From assembly GCA_025350705.1 (NCBI GenBank), contig JANXXH010000051.1, positions 1-64,000 of the forward strand: a stretch of DNA of 64,000 nt, written 5' to 3'. The notes under the pieces are model-generated. The model worked only from the letters and a program-made list of their open reading frames with translations, searched no databases and had not been told where the DNA came from. The position numbers and the translations under genes are program-made. This DNA comes from Gallionella sp. (GTDB lineage Bacteria; Pseudomonadota; Gammaproteobacteria; Burkholderiales; Gallionellaceae). Of the stretch, positions 22,127 through 32,367 are shown one piece after another (the stretch's first letter is position 1; each line of letters opens with the position of its first letter).

Positions 22127-23527
22127 TTATTTCCCCTGTAGTAGCAATTCATGTGTGGTCCCTGCTTCTAAAGAACTTACTACACGCTCCATTTTCATGA
22201 AGCGCGAACCTTTCACCAGCACGGTGGTGTTCTCATCCAATTCCTTTTCCAGCGCAGCCTGTAAATCCTCAATGCGCTCGAAGTGTTTCGCACCGCTGCC
22301 AAATTCACGCACCGCGTTGCTGCTCAATGTTCCCAGCGCATAAAGCTTTTCAATGCCTGCTTTGCGCGTTTCACGACCGATCTCGGCATGAAAGATTACG
22401 GCGTCTTCACCCAATTCGCCCATATCGCCCAACACCAGAATACGCTTGCCCGTAGCTTGTGCAAGCACGCTGATCGCGGCGGATAACGAGGCCGGATTGG
22501 CGTTGTAGGTATCGTCTATCATGCTTGCGCCATGCATCGCGCCCTTGCGCTGCAAACGTCCGTCCACACCGCTGAATTTTTCCAAGCCTGCGGCAATTGT
22601 TTCCAAGGAGATGTTCAGCACGATTGCAGCGGCAGTCGCAGCCAGCGCGTTGCGCGCATTGTGTTCACCGGGAACCTTCAAGTCCGCAGCAAACATCCCT
22701 TGCGGCGCAGTCACGTCAAGCCGCAAGCCATCACCACGCGGCAGCCATGTGCCACATACATCGGCCGCCGGATTCAGGCCGAATTCAAGTAATGGATTGA
22801 CTCCGGCCAGCGAGCGCCATAATGGCGCGTGTGCGTCATCGGCATTGATCACCGCCGTACCATGACGCTTCAAGCCCGAGAATATTTCACCTTTTGCCTG
22901 CGCGACAGCCTCCACAGATCCCAAACCTTCCAGATGTGCGCCACTGGCGTTGTTTATCAGCGCAACATCCGGCCTGGCGATACGTGTCAGGTATTCAATC
23001 TCACCCGGATGGTTCATGCCCATTTCGATCACGGCATAACGATGTGCTGCATTCAGTTGCAGCAGCGTGAGCGGCATGCCGATATCGTTGTTTAAATTCC
23101 CCTTGGTTGCGAGCACTGCGTCTGCACTGCCTGCCGCCTCGCGCAAAATGCTGGCAAGCATTTCTTTCACCGTGGTCTTGCCATTGCTGCCGGTGATCGC
23201 CACCAATGGGATATCGAACTGCCAACGCCACCACGCAGCCAACCTGCCCAACGCCAAGCGCGTGTCTTCAACCACCAAAAGCGGAAAGTCCGGCACAACC
23301 CTGGCTCCCTGCTTCCCATAACTGTCGGCATTCACCAGCGCCGCTACTGCCCCCGCTTGCGCTGCAGTTGTAACGAAGTTGTATCCGTCGAAATTCTCTC
23401 CGCGCAACGCAATGAACAAATCTCCCTGTACAATTTTACGGCTGTCGCTTGAAACCGCATTGAAAAGTACGTCATCTCCGACCTGCTTTCCATCGGTCGC
23501 CTGCGCGGCTTGCGATAGCAGCATCAT
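22127..23527 (-). CDS. murF: UDP-N-acetylmuramoyl-tripeptide--D-alanyl-D-alanine ligase
   Basis: [57 protein letters not shown]. Confidence 0.98.
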   Translation of the reverse strand: MMLLSQAAQATDGKQVGDDVLFNAVSSDSRKIVQGDLFIALRGENFDGYNFVTTAAQAGAVAALVNADSYGKQGARVVPDFPLLVVEDTRLALGRLAAWWRWQFDIPLVAITGSNGKTTVKEMLASILREAAGSADAVLATKGNLNNDIGMPLTLLQLNAAHRYAVIEMGMNHPGEIEYLTRIARPDVALINNASGAHLEGLGSVEAVAQAKGEIFSGLKRHGTAVINADDAHAPLWRSLAGVNPLLEFGLNPAADVCGTWLPRGDGLRLDVTAPQGMFAADLKVPGEHNARNALAATAAAIVLNISLETIAAGLEKFSGVDGRLQRKGAMHGASMIDDTYNANPASLSAAISVLAQATGKRILVLGDMGELGEDAVIFHAEIGRETRKAGIEKLYALGTLSSNAVREFGSGAKHFERIEDLQAALEKELDENTTVLVKGSRFMKMERVVSSLEAGTTHELLLQGK

Positions 23528-25059
23528 TGCCCACCCCTCGAATTACCTTGATCTTGTCGAAACGCATGGCACGACTGCAAGGCTTGTTGCGCCACCGACA
23601 CATCGTTGAACGGATGCTTTATGCCGCTGATCTCCTGATATTCTTCGTGTCCCTTGCCCGCGATCAGCACGGTATCGATCTGCCGCGCATGGCGGATTGC
23701 ACTTTGAATTGCGACAGCACGGTCTATTATGATCTCGTGGTTTTCTCCATTCATGCCGCTGATGATTTCCGCGATTATTTCACGGGGATTTTCGCTGCGC
23801 GGATTGTCGGATGTTACGATACAAAAATCAGAGAATTTTTCCGCGACTATGCCCATCATGGCGCGTTTGCCTCTATCCCGATCTCCGCCGCAACCGAACA
23901 CGCACAGGACTTTTCCGCCAGCTGCCGCGCTGACTTCGCGCAATGCCTGCAATACTTTTTCCAACGCGTCCGGGGTGTGCGCGTAATCCACGATCACCGT
24001 CGGTTCCTGCATGCTGCCTAAACGCTGCATGCGTCCGGGGACAGGCTGAACCTTGCCCAATGATTCCGCCGCATCCTTCAAGGCTATCCCGCTCACCAGC
24101 AACACCGCCAGCGCACCCAAAAGATTTGCCGCGTTGAATCTTCCGACCAACGCGCTATTCAACTCCACCGCCCCCCAGCTGGAATGCACCGCCAGCCGCA
24201 CTCCCTGTCCGGTCATTTCCAGCAAATTGCCATAAACCATACGCATGCCCAACCGCTCGGCGAGTTGCAATGCCGCATCGCTCAGACCGTAACCAATTAC
24301 TTCCGCATCGGCATCTCTTAATTTCTCAGCCAGCTCCACGCCATATGCATCGTCGAGGTTCAGCACCACATATTTAAGCTGCTGCCAATCGAACAATTTG
24401 CGTTTGGCATCCGCGTAACTTTGCATATCGCCGTGGTAATCGAGATGATCTCGGCTCAAATTGGTGAGCATCGCCACATCGAAGCGAACCGCGTTGACCC
24501 GACCTTGAGACAGCGCGTGCGAAGACACTTCCATCGCCACAGCTTGCGCGTCTTCACGAACATAGTCCGCCAACAAGCCATGCACGCTAATGGCATCTGG
24601 TGTGGTATTCGCACTGGCTTGCAATGCGCTCACGAAACCGTTTCCCAGCGTACCGATCAATGCGCATTTCTTTCCGGCATCGTTCAGTACGTGGGTGATC
24701 CAGTGACTGGTCGAGGTCTTGCCATTGGTTCCGGTAATGCCTACCATCCATAGTTTTTCCGATGGTGTGCCATATACGGCATCAGCAAGCCATCCCGCCT
24801 TGTGGCGCAAATCGGCCACTGCCAAGTTAGCTACCTTCCATGAATCGTTCCAAACAAAATGCTGCTTTTCCCATATTACCGCGTTGGCTCCTCGCTCTAT
24901 CGCTGACGCGATGAATTGCCTGCCATCAGTCTTTTCACCGGGATAAGCGATAAAGGTATCTCCGTGCTGAACAGAACGACTATCCGTCATCAGACGAGTG
25001 ACCGGCACTTTTAATGTGGCCAATTGTTCGATAGCCCACTGATGGAGAGAAGGGTTCAC
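23524..25059 (-). CDS. murE: UDP-N-acetylmuramoyl-L-alanyl-D-glutamate--2,6-diaminopimelate ligase
   Basis: GITGTNGKTSTSHWI, VDYAHTPDALEKVLQAL, SDNPRSENPREII. Confidence 0.98.
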   Translation of the reverse strand: MNPSLHQWAIEQLATLKVPVTRLMTDSRSVQHGDTFIAYPGEKTDGRQFIASAIERGANAVIWEKQHFVWNDSWKVANLAVADLRHKAGWLADAVYGTPSEKLWMVGITGTNGKTSTSHWITHVLNDAGKKCALIGTLGNGFVSALQASANTTPDAISVHGLLADYVREDAQAVAMEVSSHALSQGRVNAVRFDVAMLTNLSRDHLDYHGDMQSYADAKRKLFDWQQLKYVVLNLDDAYGVELAEKLRDADAEVIGYGLSDAALQLAERLGMRMVYGNLLEMTGQGVRLAVHSSWGAVELNSALVGRFNAANLLGALAVLLVSGIALKDAAESLGKVQPVPGRMQRLGSMQEPTVIVDYAHTPDALEKVLQALREVSAAAGGKVLCVFGCGGDRDRGKRAMMGIVAEKFSDFCIVTSDNPRSENPREIIAEIISGMNGENHEIIIDRAVAIQSAIRHARQIDTVLIAGKGHEEYQEISGIKHPFNDVSVAQQALQSCHAFRQDQGNSRGGQ

Positions 25060-26786
25060 ACCTCCTCCTTCACAATATTCGGCGGCGGCGCAACAACGTT
25101 ATCCAGCGGCGCATCGTTCGGTACATTAAGCGCGTGCAAAGCCGCGCTCATTACTTTACTGAACACCGGCGCGGCCACTTCTCCTCCGTAATAATTAACG
25201 CCGTCCGGATCATCTATCATCACCGCCACTATCAGACGCGGACTCGAGGCCGGCGCAAATCCGACGAACGAAGCGACATAACGATCGACGTAATGCCCAT
25301 CCTCCAGTTTATGCGCTGTGCCGGTCTTGCCCGCCACGCGATAACCGGCCACTTGCGCCAGCGGAGCCGTGCCGCCTGGCAGCACCACCATCTCCATCAT
25401 GTCGCGCAATTCATGCGCGGTCCGCTCGGAAAACACTTTCTTTCCTGTCGCAGGAGCACCCAGCTTGAGCAGCGATATCGGTATCAATTCACCGCCATTG
25501 GCAAATATCGTGTATGCCCGCGCCAGTTGCAGCAGATTCACCGATATCCCGTGTCCATAAGCCATCGTTGCCTGCTCAATGGGTCGCCAGGTTTTTGGTG
25601 CACGCAATTTACCCGGCGCTTCACCCGGGAAGTTGCTGCCGGTCTGCTCGCCAAATCCACTATCCTTCAAACCTTGCCACATCATGTCAGATTTCAACGA
25701 TAAGGCGATTTTGGCTGCGCCGACATTGCTTGATTTTTGTATGACCTGCGCCACGGTCAATCTTGATTCCTGATGAGCATCGTGAATCTTTCTGTTGTTC
25801 AACATGAACACTCCGTGTTCAGTATTGATGATGGTGTTGGGATTCACTTTGCCCCTCTCGATCGCCATCGCCACGGTAAAAGGTTTCATCGTCGAGCCCG
25901 GCTCGAAAAGATCGGTAATGGCGCGGTTACGCATCGCCTTGCTGCTGGTGTTATTGCGGTTGTTAGGGTTGTAGCCGGGATAGTTGGCGAGTGCCAGCAC
26001 TTCGCCGCTTCGCGCATCGAGCACCACTACCGCACCGGCCTTGGCTCGATGTTGCCTGACCGCAATCTCCAGCTCTCGGTAGGCAATGTGTTGCAAATTA
26101 CTGTCAAGACTAAGCACGATATCGCTGCCAGGCTTGGATGCATGGAGACTGCCGACGTCTTCAACGATGTACCCGTGGTTATCCTTGATAACGCGCTGAC
26201 TGCCGGGTTTTCCTGCAAGCTGTTCCTGCAAGGCAAGCTCCATCCCCTCTTGCCCGTTATCGTCCTGTCCGGTAAAGCCCAATGTCTGCGCAGCCTCATC
26301 ACCCGCTGGATAATAGCGGCGATATTCGCGTTGCAACGAAACCCCCGGAAGCTTCAGGCTCACCACTTTCTCAACCTGTTCGGGGGGAAGCAATCGTTTA
26401 AGATAGACAAAATCACGCGAGGTATCGAACAGCCGGTTCGTCACGTCATCAATGTCCATGCCGAGTATTTGCGACAGTTGTTTTACTTGACGCTTATCAG
26501 CCTCCACATCCGACGGGCTCGCCCACACCGATTCAACCGGGGTACTGATAGCGAGCGGCTCGCCGTTGCGGTCAGAGATCATACCTCGGTGCGCGCTTAC
26601 CTCAATCACTCGGCTGTAACGCGCGTTGCCTTTTTCCTGCAGGAATCCGTTGTGTATCCCTTGCAAATACACCCCACGCCCAAGCAACCCGGTCAGTCCG
26701 GCCAGCAATATCATAAATAGCGCGGTGGCTCGCCATCCTGGCAATTTCGCCGTGATGTCTATATGTGCGCTGGCCGCGTATTTCAT
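25056..26786 (-). CDS. ftsI: Peptidoglycan D,D-transpeptidase FtsI (PBP3)
   Basis: EPGSTMKPFT, KSSNVGAAKIAL, AGKTGTAHKL. Confidence 0.98.
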   Translation of the reverse strand: MKYAASAHIDITAKLPGWRATALFMILLAGLTGLLGRGVYLQGIHNGFLQEKGNARYSRVIEVSAHRGMISDRNGEPLAISTPVESVWASPSDVEADKRQVKQLSQILGMDIDDVTNRLFDTSRDFVYLKRLLPPEQVEKVVSLKLPGVSLQREYRRYYPAGDEAAQTLGFTGQDDNGQEGMELALQEQLAGKPGSQRVIKDNHGYIVEDVGSLHASKPGSDIVLSLDSNLQHIAYRELEIAVRQHRAKAGAVVVLDARSGEVLALANYPGYNPNNRNNTSSKAMRNRAITDLFEPGSTMKPFTVAMAIERGKVNPNTIINTEHGVFMLNNRKIHDAHQESRLTVAQVIQKSSNVGAAKIALSLKSDMMWQGLKDSGFGEQTGSNFPGEAPGKLRAPKTWRPIEQATMAYGHGISVNLLQLARAYTIFANGGELIPISLLKLGAPATGKKVFSERTAHELRDMMEMVVLPGGTAPLAQVAGYRVAGKTGTAHKLEDGHYVDRYVASFVGFAPASSPRLIVAVMIDDPDGVNYYGGEVAAPVFSKVMSAALHALNVPNDAPLDNVVAPPPNIVKEEV

Positions 26787-27130
26787 CGTTGTAGCTTTGT
26801 TCCGCCGTTAGGCTTTACCCATATAAATTGAATTTGCCCATTTTTAGGCAACTGCATTTGCAACTTTTTCACAGCAACTTCCTCTACCCGCGCCGGCGTA
26901 GCCCAAGTGCTTTGCTCCAGTTGCAATTGCCCCCACTCCACATCCATTTGCTGCGTTTGTTCTTTTTCCTTTTGCAACTCGATGAACAGCTTGCGCGCCT
27001 TATGCTGCGAAGTGACTACACTCAACGCGCACATCACCACCGCCACAAGCAGCAAGCCCCGGTAGACCGGGCTGAGCCCATCGACCTTGCTTTTGACTTG
27101 CTTGCGGATACCAGCAATACCGGTCTTCAT
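26783..27130 (-). CDS. ftsL: Cell division protein FtsL
   Basis: Short bitopic coiled-coil protein between rsmH and ftsI. Confidence 0.92.
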   Translation of the reverse strand: MKTGIAGIRKQVKSKVDGLSPVYRGLLLVAVVMCALSVVTSQHKARKLFIELQKEKEQTQQMDVEWGQLQLEQSTWATPARVEEVAVKKLQMQLPKNGQIQFIWVKPNGGTKLQR

Positions 27131-27154
27131 TCGCGTTCAACCCATGCCGCGCTG

Positions 27155-28090
27155 TTACGCAACATCGCTGCGCTCCGCAATTCGCATCACCGCGCTGCGT
27201 GCACGCGGATTGACCTGTAATTCTGCCCCGCTAACGCGCACCGCCTTACCGATCAAATTCAATTTTCCCTTCGGCACTTCGCTGGCGCGTATAGGCACAT
27301 TGCGCGGCAATTTATCGCCCTCCGCTGTCTCACGCATGTAGCGCTTCACGATACGGTCTTCCAGCGAATGAAAACTGATCACCACCAAGCGCCCACCAAC
27401 CTTGAGATGCGTCACACACTCTGGCAAGACCCGCGCAAGCTCTTCGAGCTCGTGGTTGAGATAAATCCGTATAGCCTGAAAGGTGCGTGTTGCCGGGTTC
27501 TGCCCAGCCTCCCTCGTGCGAACCGCTTTGCCAACCAACTCGACGAGTTGCCGCGTTGTATGGATGGGTTCGACTGCGCGCGCCGTAACAACCGCCCTTG
27601 CAATCTGCTTAGCAAACCGTTCTTCGCCGTAATCACGTATCACCTCCTTTAACAAATTTTCATCCACTGTCGCCAGCCACTGCGCTGCAGTCATTCCGCT
27701 GCTGACATCCATGCGCATATCCAGCGGCGCGTCAAAACGAAAACTAAATCCGCGCGCTGCATCATCCAATTGTGGCGACGACACACCCAAGTCGAGCAGG
27801 ATGCCGTCAACCTTCTGTACTCCCTGTTCGCGCAACACTTCCGCCAAATTGGCAAAGCTGCGATGCACGATCTGAAAGCGCGCATCGCGCCATTCTTTGC
27901 CCACCGCCACCGCTGCAGGATCTTTGTCCATCGCGATCAACTTGCCGTTTGTGCCGAGCCGCTTCAAAATTTGCGCACTGTGCCCGCCGCGTCCAAACGT
28001 GCCATCCACATAAATGCCGTCTGGCTTGATTGCGAGTGCTTCAACAGCTTCATCCAGCAAAACGGTGGTGTGGGACAAGCCCTCACTCAC
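27155..28090 (-). CDS. rsmH: 16S rRNA (cytosine1402-N4)-methyltransferase
   Basis: [44 protein letters not shown]. Confidence 0.98.
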   Translation of the reverse strand: MSEGLSHTTVLLDEAVEALAIKPDGIYVDGTFGRGGHSAQILKRLGTNGKLIAMDKDPAAVAVGKEWRDARFQIVHRSFANLAEVLREQGVQKVDGILLDLGVSSPQLDDAARGFSFRFDAPLDMRMDVSSGMTAAQWLATVDENLLKEVIRDYGEERFAKQIARAVVTARAVEPIHTTRQLVELVGKAVRTREAGQNPATRTFQAIRIYLNHELEELARVLPECVTHLKVGGRLVVISFHSLEDRIVKRYMRETAEGDKLPRNVPIRASEVPKGKLNLIGKAVRVSGAELQVNPRARSAVMRIAERSDVA

Positions 28091-28533
28091 AAAGAAAAAC
28101 CCTCCAGCTCTGGAGGCAACTCACCATCCATAAACGACAAACCGGCTTCCTGCTGTGTTTGCCATTTCGATTCGTCCCACAATTCGAATTTATTGCCTTG
28201 ACCAACCAGCATCACGCGCTTGTCCAGCACGGCAAAGCTGCGCAAGGCCGGTGAGATCAACACGCGCCCCGCACCATCCATCACCACATCTTCGGCATAG
28301 CCGATCAGGCGGCGTTGCAGGGCGCGAATCTTTGGATTGAGTGCAGAGAGCTTGAGCAGCTTCTCGCGTATCGGTTGCCACTCGGGTTGCGGATACATCA
28401 ACAAACAACCATCGGCATCAGCAGTCAGCACCAGACTGCCCGCGCAATGCGCGAGCAGCATGTCGCGATACCGTGCTGGTATTGCGAGCCTGCCCTTGCT
28501 ATCCAGATTGAGTTGTGCCGCTCCCTGAAACAT
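28087..28533 (-). CDS. mraZ: Transcriptional regulator MraZ
   Basis: [27 protein letters not shown] at 28533 preferred over the ORF's GTG at 28557 because GGGGG lies 7 nt upstream. Confidence 0.95.
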   Translation of the reverse strand: MFQGAAQLNLDSKGRLAIPARYRDMLLAHCAGSLVLTADADGCLLMYPQPEWQPIREKLLKLSALNPKIRALQRRLIGYAEDVVMDGAGRVLISPALRSFAVLDKRVMLVGQGNKFELWDESKWQTQQEAGLSFMDGELPPELEGFSL

Positions 28534-28540
28534 CCCCATA

Positions 28541-28604
28541 CCCCCACTTTTACCCACTTTTTACCACTTGAACCCACTATATTGCAAAAAAACCCAGTGG
28601 TCAA
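28541..28604 (-). promoter_or_regulatory. mraZ/dcw promoter and MraZ-type operator (four 10-bp-phased GTGG repeats)
   Basis: Minus strand TTGACC-17 nt-TATAGT (28604-28576), and ATAGTGGGTT/CAAGTGGTAA/AAAGTGGGTA/AAAGTGGGGG in exact 10-nt phase (28580-28541). Confidence 0.85.
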
Positions 28605-28951
28605 GCGAAAAAACAGGATTTATCTTTACAGGACAAAGGGTTAGCGTGGAAAGCTCATGAAAAATAAATACTCTTTATAAATAATAGATTATATAAGCAA
28701 GCTAAGGTTGTTTGTAACGAACGAATGGCTGTTGCGGGGAAAAGGAAGGTGAATGGTGGCTGGAAGTGCGAGGTCGGTTGGTTAAACAAATTTAAATTTG
28801 TTTATATCCGCATTGAGGGCATGGGGAGTACTGTCATCCACTTATTTTGAATGCAGATGATTTTTTCGGGATGGGCGCAACACAGCGATAACCATCACAA
28901 ATGTTGAATAAATGATGGGGGGATCACCATTTCAAAACCACATCGCCTTTC

Positions 28952-30841
28952 TCAACTCCGCTTCGGAGCCAAGTCGCCTAGCACATCCAGCAACGGGCCG
29001 AGAAATTTTTCATAGGGCCGCCAGCGTTCCACCGATGACTTGTAAATAGGCTGACGTACTTGTGTCACACTGGCAGTATGGACTGAACGTTTGCTTTTGT
29101 GGAAGTCGATGCAGGCATCGTTCCAATACAAGCCGCAGAAATCAATCATGCGTCGCGCCTGACCTTCCTGGTCAGCGACGATATCTTCATACTGCACTTC
29201 AAGCAAAGTCCCGGCAGGCAACACGCTACGCCAATGCTCCATAAGCCGAGCGTAGTCGACATAATACTGCCCCAATTCCGACAGGTCATAGGTATGTTCC
29301 AGCTGCTTGCTGAACAACTGCACGAAGCAGGAAAGGCAGGTATCAACCGGATTGCGGTTGACGTGGATGATTTTCGCATTGGGCAACATCGCGTGTATCA
29401 AACCAATGGCAAAATAATTTGTCGGCATTTTGTCGGTGATACGCTTTGCATCCGGTGCGCGTCGTTGCAGTCCGGCAATATAGTCTGCGGCCCATGCGGA
29501 AAGACTCGACTGATCAAGCGCGGGAATGTTATCCGGAAAGACCACCCCATTCCCGGCAACATCGCGCTGTGCAATCTCCATCAGGTCAGGCAGTTCCCCG
29601 GCTCCATGCACATCGGGATGGCTGGCAATGATCTGCTCGACCAGCGTGGTTCCGGAACGCGGCATGCCCAGCACAAAAATAGGCAGCCGGGATGGATCGC
29701 CGCTGCCTCGCAGACGTTCTATTGTCGCCCGATTAAAAACCCGAATGATGTCACTGAAGTGCTGCGTTGTTTGCTCAGAGTCGTATGTGAAAGTCGCGCG
29801 CTTCAATTTGCATCCTTCAATAAAATTCTGAAATGCCCGATCATAATCTCCAACATCATCAAAGAATTTGCCCAAAGCAAAATGCAAAAAGATCGCCTTT
29901 TTGTACGGCATGGGTGACTTACCGCGCCGCGCCGCATTTTCCGCTGCCACCAGCGCAGCAAAGTTTTCGTCGCCGACTTTCACTTTTCTTACTTGTGCGA
30001 GTAGCAATCGCGTCTCCAGGTCGTCGGGTTTAATCTCAAGTGCTTTTCGGAACAGGCTTTCGGCTTCTAACATCTCACCGCTTGCCATGCACAATTGTCC
30101 CAATCCGAGCATAGCCTCACTGCACATTGGGTCGATCTCCAACGCACGGCGGTAACACGCCACCTCGCCGTCGAGTTGCCCGAGTTCCCGCAGGACAACA
30201 CCCAGGTTGCTGTGGGCTTTGGCGAAATCAGGTTTAATCTCCAGTGCGCGGCGATAACTGGCCGCAGCCTCATCAAGCTGCCCCAGCTCCTTCAAGGCAC
30301 CCCCCAGATTGTTGAGCGCCTCAACGAAATCAGGTTTGATCTGCAACGCACGGCGGTAACTTTCTATCGCCTCATCAAGTTGGCCGAGATCTTGCAGGGC
30401 GACACCCAGATTGACATATGCCTCGGCGAAATCAGGACTGATCTGCAACGCACGGCGTCCACTTGCCACCGCAGCTTCAAGTTGTCCGCGTACTCGCAGC
30501 GCAGCGGCCAGATTGCCGTGCGCCTCAGCATCATTGGGTAAAAGGTCCGCCGACTTTTGCAAAGCAGGCAACGCATCCTTGCCCTGCATCTGAAAAGATA
30601 ATCCGAGCAGCTTCCAGACCACCCCGGAATCCGGATATAGCTTGAGCAGTGAGCGTGCCCAGTTTTCCAGTTCGACATAGCGGCCGGTATTGAACAGTGC
30701 GCCAAGCAGATTCAATTCGTCCGATGTCGGCGCCGTCGTATGCGACATTGGGTGAAACTCACCTTTCCCCAAGCAACAGTTCTTGTACTTTTTCCCGCTC
30801 CCGCAACTGCATGGGTCGTTTCTTCCAAGCTTCATGAACAC
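28952..30841 (-). CDS. SEC-C motif + TPR repeats + sulfotransferase domain protein
   Basis: N-term [20 protein letters not shown]; tandem TPRs (EALNNLGGALKELGQLDEAAASYRRALEIKPDF); PIFVLGMPRSGTTLVEQIIASHPDVHGAGEL. Confidence 0.93.
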   Translation of the reverse strand: MFMKLGRNDPCSCGSGKKYKNCCLGKGEFHPMSHTTAPTSDELNLLGALFNTGRYVELENWARSLLKLYPDSGVVWKLLGLSFQMQGKDALPALQKSADLLPNDAEAHGNLAAALRVRGQLEAAVASGRRALQISPDFAEAYVNLGVALQDLGQLDEAIESYRRALQIKPDFVEALNNLGGALKELGQLDEAAASYRRALEIKPDFAKAHSNLGVVLRELGQLDGEVACYRRALEIDPMCSEAMLGLGQLCMASGEMLEAESLFRKALEIKPDDLETRLLLAQVRKVKVGDENFAALVAAENAARRGKSPMPYKKAIFLHFALGKFFDDVGDYDRAFQNFIEGCKLKRATFTYDSEQTTQHFSDIIRVFNRATIERLRGSGDPSRLPIFVLGMPRSGTTLVEQIIASHPDVHGAGELPDLMEIAQRDVAGNGVVFPDNIPALDQSSLSAWAADYIAGLQRRAPDAKRITDKMPTNYFAIGLIHAMLPNAKIIHVNRNPVDTCLSCFVQLFSKQLEHTYDLSELGQYYVDYARLMEHWRSVLPAGTLLEVQYEDIVADQEGQARRMIDFCGLYWNDACIDFHKSKRSVHTASVTQVRQPIYKSSVERWRPYEKFLGPLLDVLGDLAPKRS

Positions 30842-30948
30842 CGTCCTGTTTCAATTTTTGCCCGGCATTTAACCGGAAACGATCAAGGGCGAATCACTCC
30901 CTCTGCAGACGTGAAAAATCGCGTTGCAAAATCGATCCGACAAATAAG

Positions 30949-31295
30949 GTGAAGCTGGCCGATAAGCCGGGTTCTGTCGTGGACAGTCATTCCTCTAGGC
31001 GTTTCGTTACCTGACGCTCAAGCAACCTACCCGCAGACGACGCGAGCAACGTCATAGTCTGCTTATTTGGTCTTGCTCCGAATGGAGTTTACCGTGCCGT
31101 CCGTGTTACCACGTCCGCGGTGGGCTCTTACCCCGCCGTTTCACCCTCGCCGTTTCCTTGCGGAACTTGGGCAGTTTATTTTCTGTGGCACTGTTCATCA
31201 CCTCACGGTGTCCGGTCGTTAACCGGCATTCTGCTCTGTGGAGCCCGGACTTTCCTCTCCGCACTTGCGTACGCAGCGACTGCCTAGCCAGCTTC
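30949..31295 (-). ncRNA. rnpB: RNase P RNA (bacterial type A)
   Basis: Minus strand GAAGCTGGCTAGGCAGTCGCTGCG...GGAGAGGAAAGTCCGGGCTCCACAGAGCAG...GGTAAGAGCCCACCGCGG...ACAGAACCCGGCTTATCGGCCAGCTTCACC. Confidence 0.96.
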
Positions 31296-31356
31296 GATGT
31301 GGAGTTTAACACGTGGCACTTTGACTATCGCCTGTTGGTATGGCAATTAATCCAAT

Positions 31357-32322
31357 CTATGCTATAAAAACTCCCGCCTGATGCGCCTGCTCATCGGCGA
31401 AATAACTGCTGCGCACCATCGGACCGCATGCCGCATGACTGAATCCCATCTCCTTTGCGGCGTGCTCGAACATAGTGAATGATTCTAGCGGAGCGTAACG
31501 CAAAACCGGAAGATGTCCGTCGGAAGGCTGCAGGTACTGACCGATGGTGAGCATGTTCACATCATGCGCGCGCAGGTCGCGCATCACTTCAAGAACCTCA
31601 TCATCGGTCTCGCCCAGGCCCAGCATCAGGCCTGATTTGGTCGAGATGTTCGGGAAGCGCGACTTGAAATCTTTGAGCAAGTTCAGCGAGTGCGCATAGT
31701 CCGCGCCGGGTCGCGCCAGTTTATACAGACGCGGCACGGTTTCCAGATTGTGGTTCAGTACATCGGGCAGGCTGATGGAGAGTGCGTCCAATGCCTCTTC
31801 CAGGCGACCTCGAAAATCCGGCACCAATATTTCCAATCGCGTCGCAGGCGAGCTGGCGCGTATCGCGCTCAGGCAATCGGAAAAATGCTGCGCACCACCA
31901 TCGCGCAGATCATCCCTGTCCACGCTGGTGATGACCACATATTTCAGTTTGAGCAGGCCGATGGAGCGCGCCAGATTTTCAGGCTCGTTCGCATCTGGCG
32001 GCAGCGGCTTGCCGTGCGCCACATCGCAGAACGGGCAGCGCCGTGTGCATACATCGCCGAGGATCATGAACGTCGCCGTGCCCTTGCCGAAGCACTCGCC
32101 GATGTTCGGGCAGGAGGCTTCTTCGCATACCGTGTGCAGATTGTGTTCGCGCAGCATGCGCTTCACATCGTGATAGCCCTGACCGCTGCCTGACTTCACG
32201 CGTATCCATTCCGGTTTGCGCAGGCGTTCTTGCAACGGCACGATCTTGATCGGGTTGCGCGCGGTCTTTTCTTTTCCGGTTTGCCTGGTGTCCACGCCGG
32301 TTTGTTTGTTGATGTTACTCAC
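31357..32322 (-). CDS. lipA: Lipoyl synthase
   Basis: [40 protein letters not shown]. Confidence 0.98.
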   Translation of the reverse strand: MSNINKQTGVDTRQTGKEKTARNPIKIVPLQERLRKPEWIRVKSGSGQGYHDVKRMLREHNLHTVCEEASCPNIGECFGKGTATFMILGDVCTRRCPFCDVAHGKPLPPDANEPENLARSIGLLKLKYVVITSVDRDDLRDGGAQHFSDCLSAIRASSPATRLEILVPDFRGRLEEALDALSISLPDVLNHNLETVPRLYKLARPGADYAHSLNLLKDFKSRFPNISTKSGLMLGLGETDDEVLEVMRDLRAHDVNMLTIGQYLQPSDGHLPVLRYAPLESFTMFEHAAKEMGFSHAACGPMVRSSYFADEQAHQAGVFIA

Positions 32323-32367
32323 TGCCTACTTTCAAATTTTAGTTTTGCCAGCTCGCCGTATTTCGCT

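Noticed and set aside
30090-30500. Regularly spaced DNA repeats considered as a possible CRISPR array
   Set aside because: Period of about 102 bp and in-frame TPR coding; no spacer/repeat pattern of 28-37 bp.
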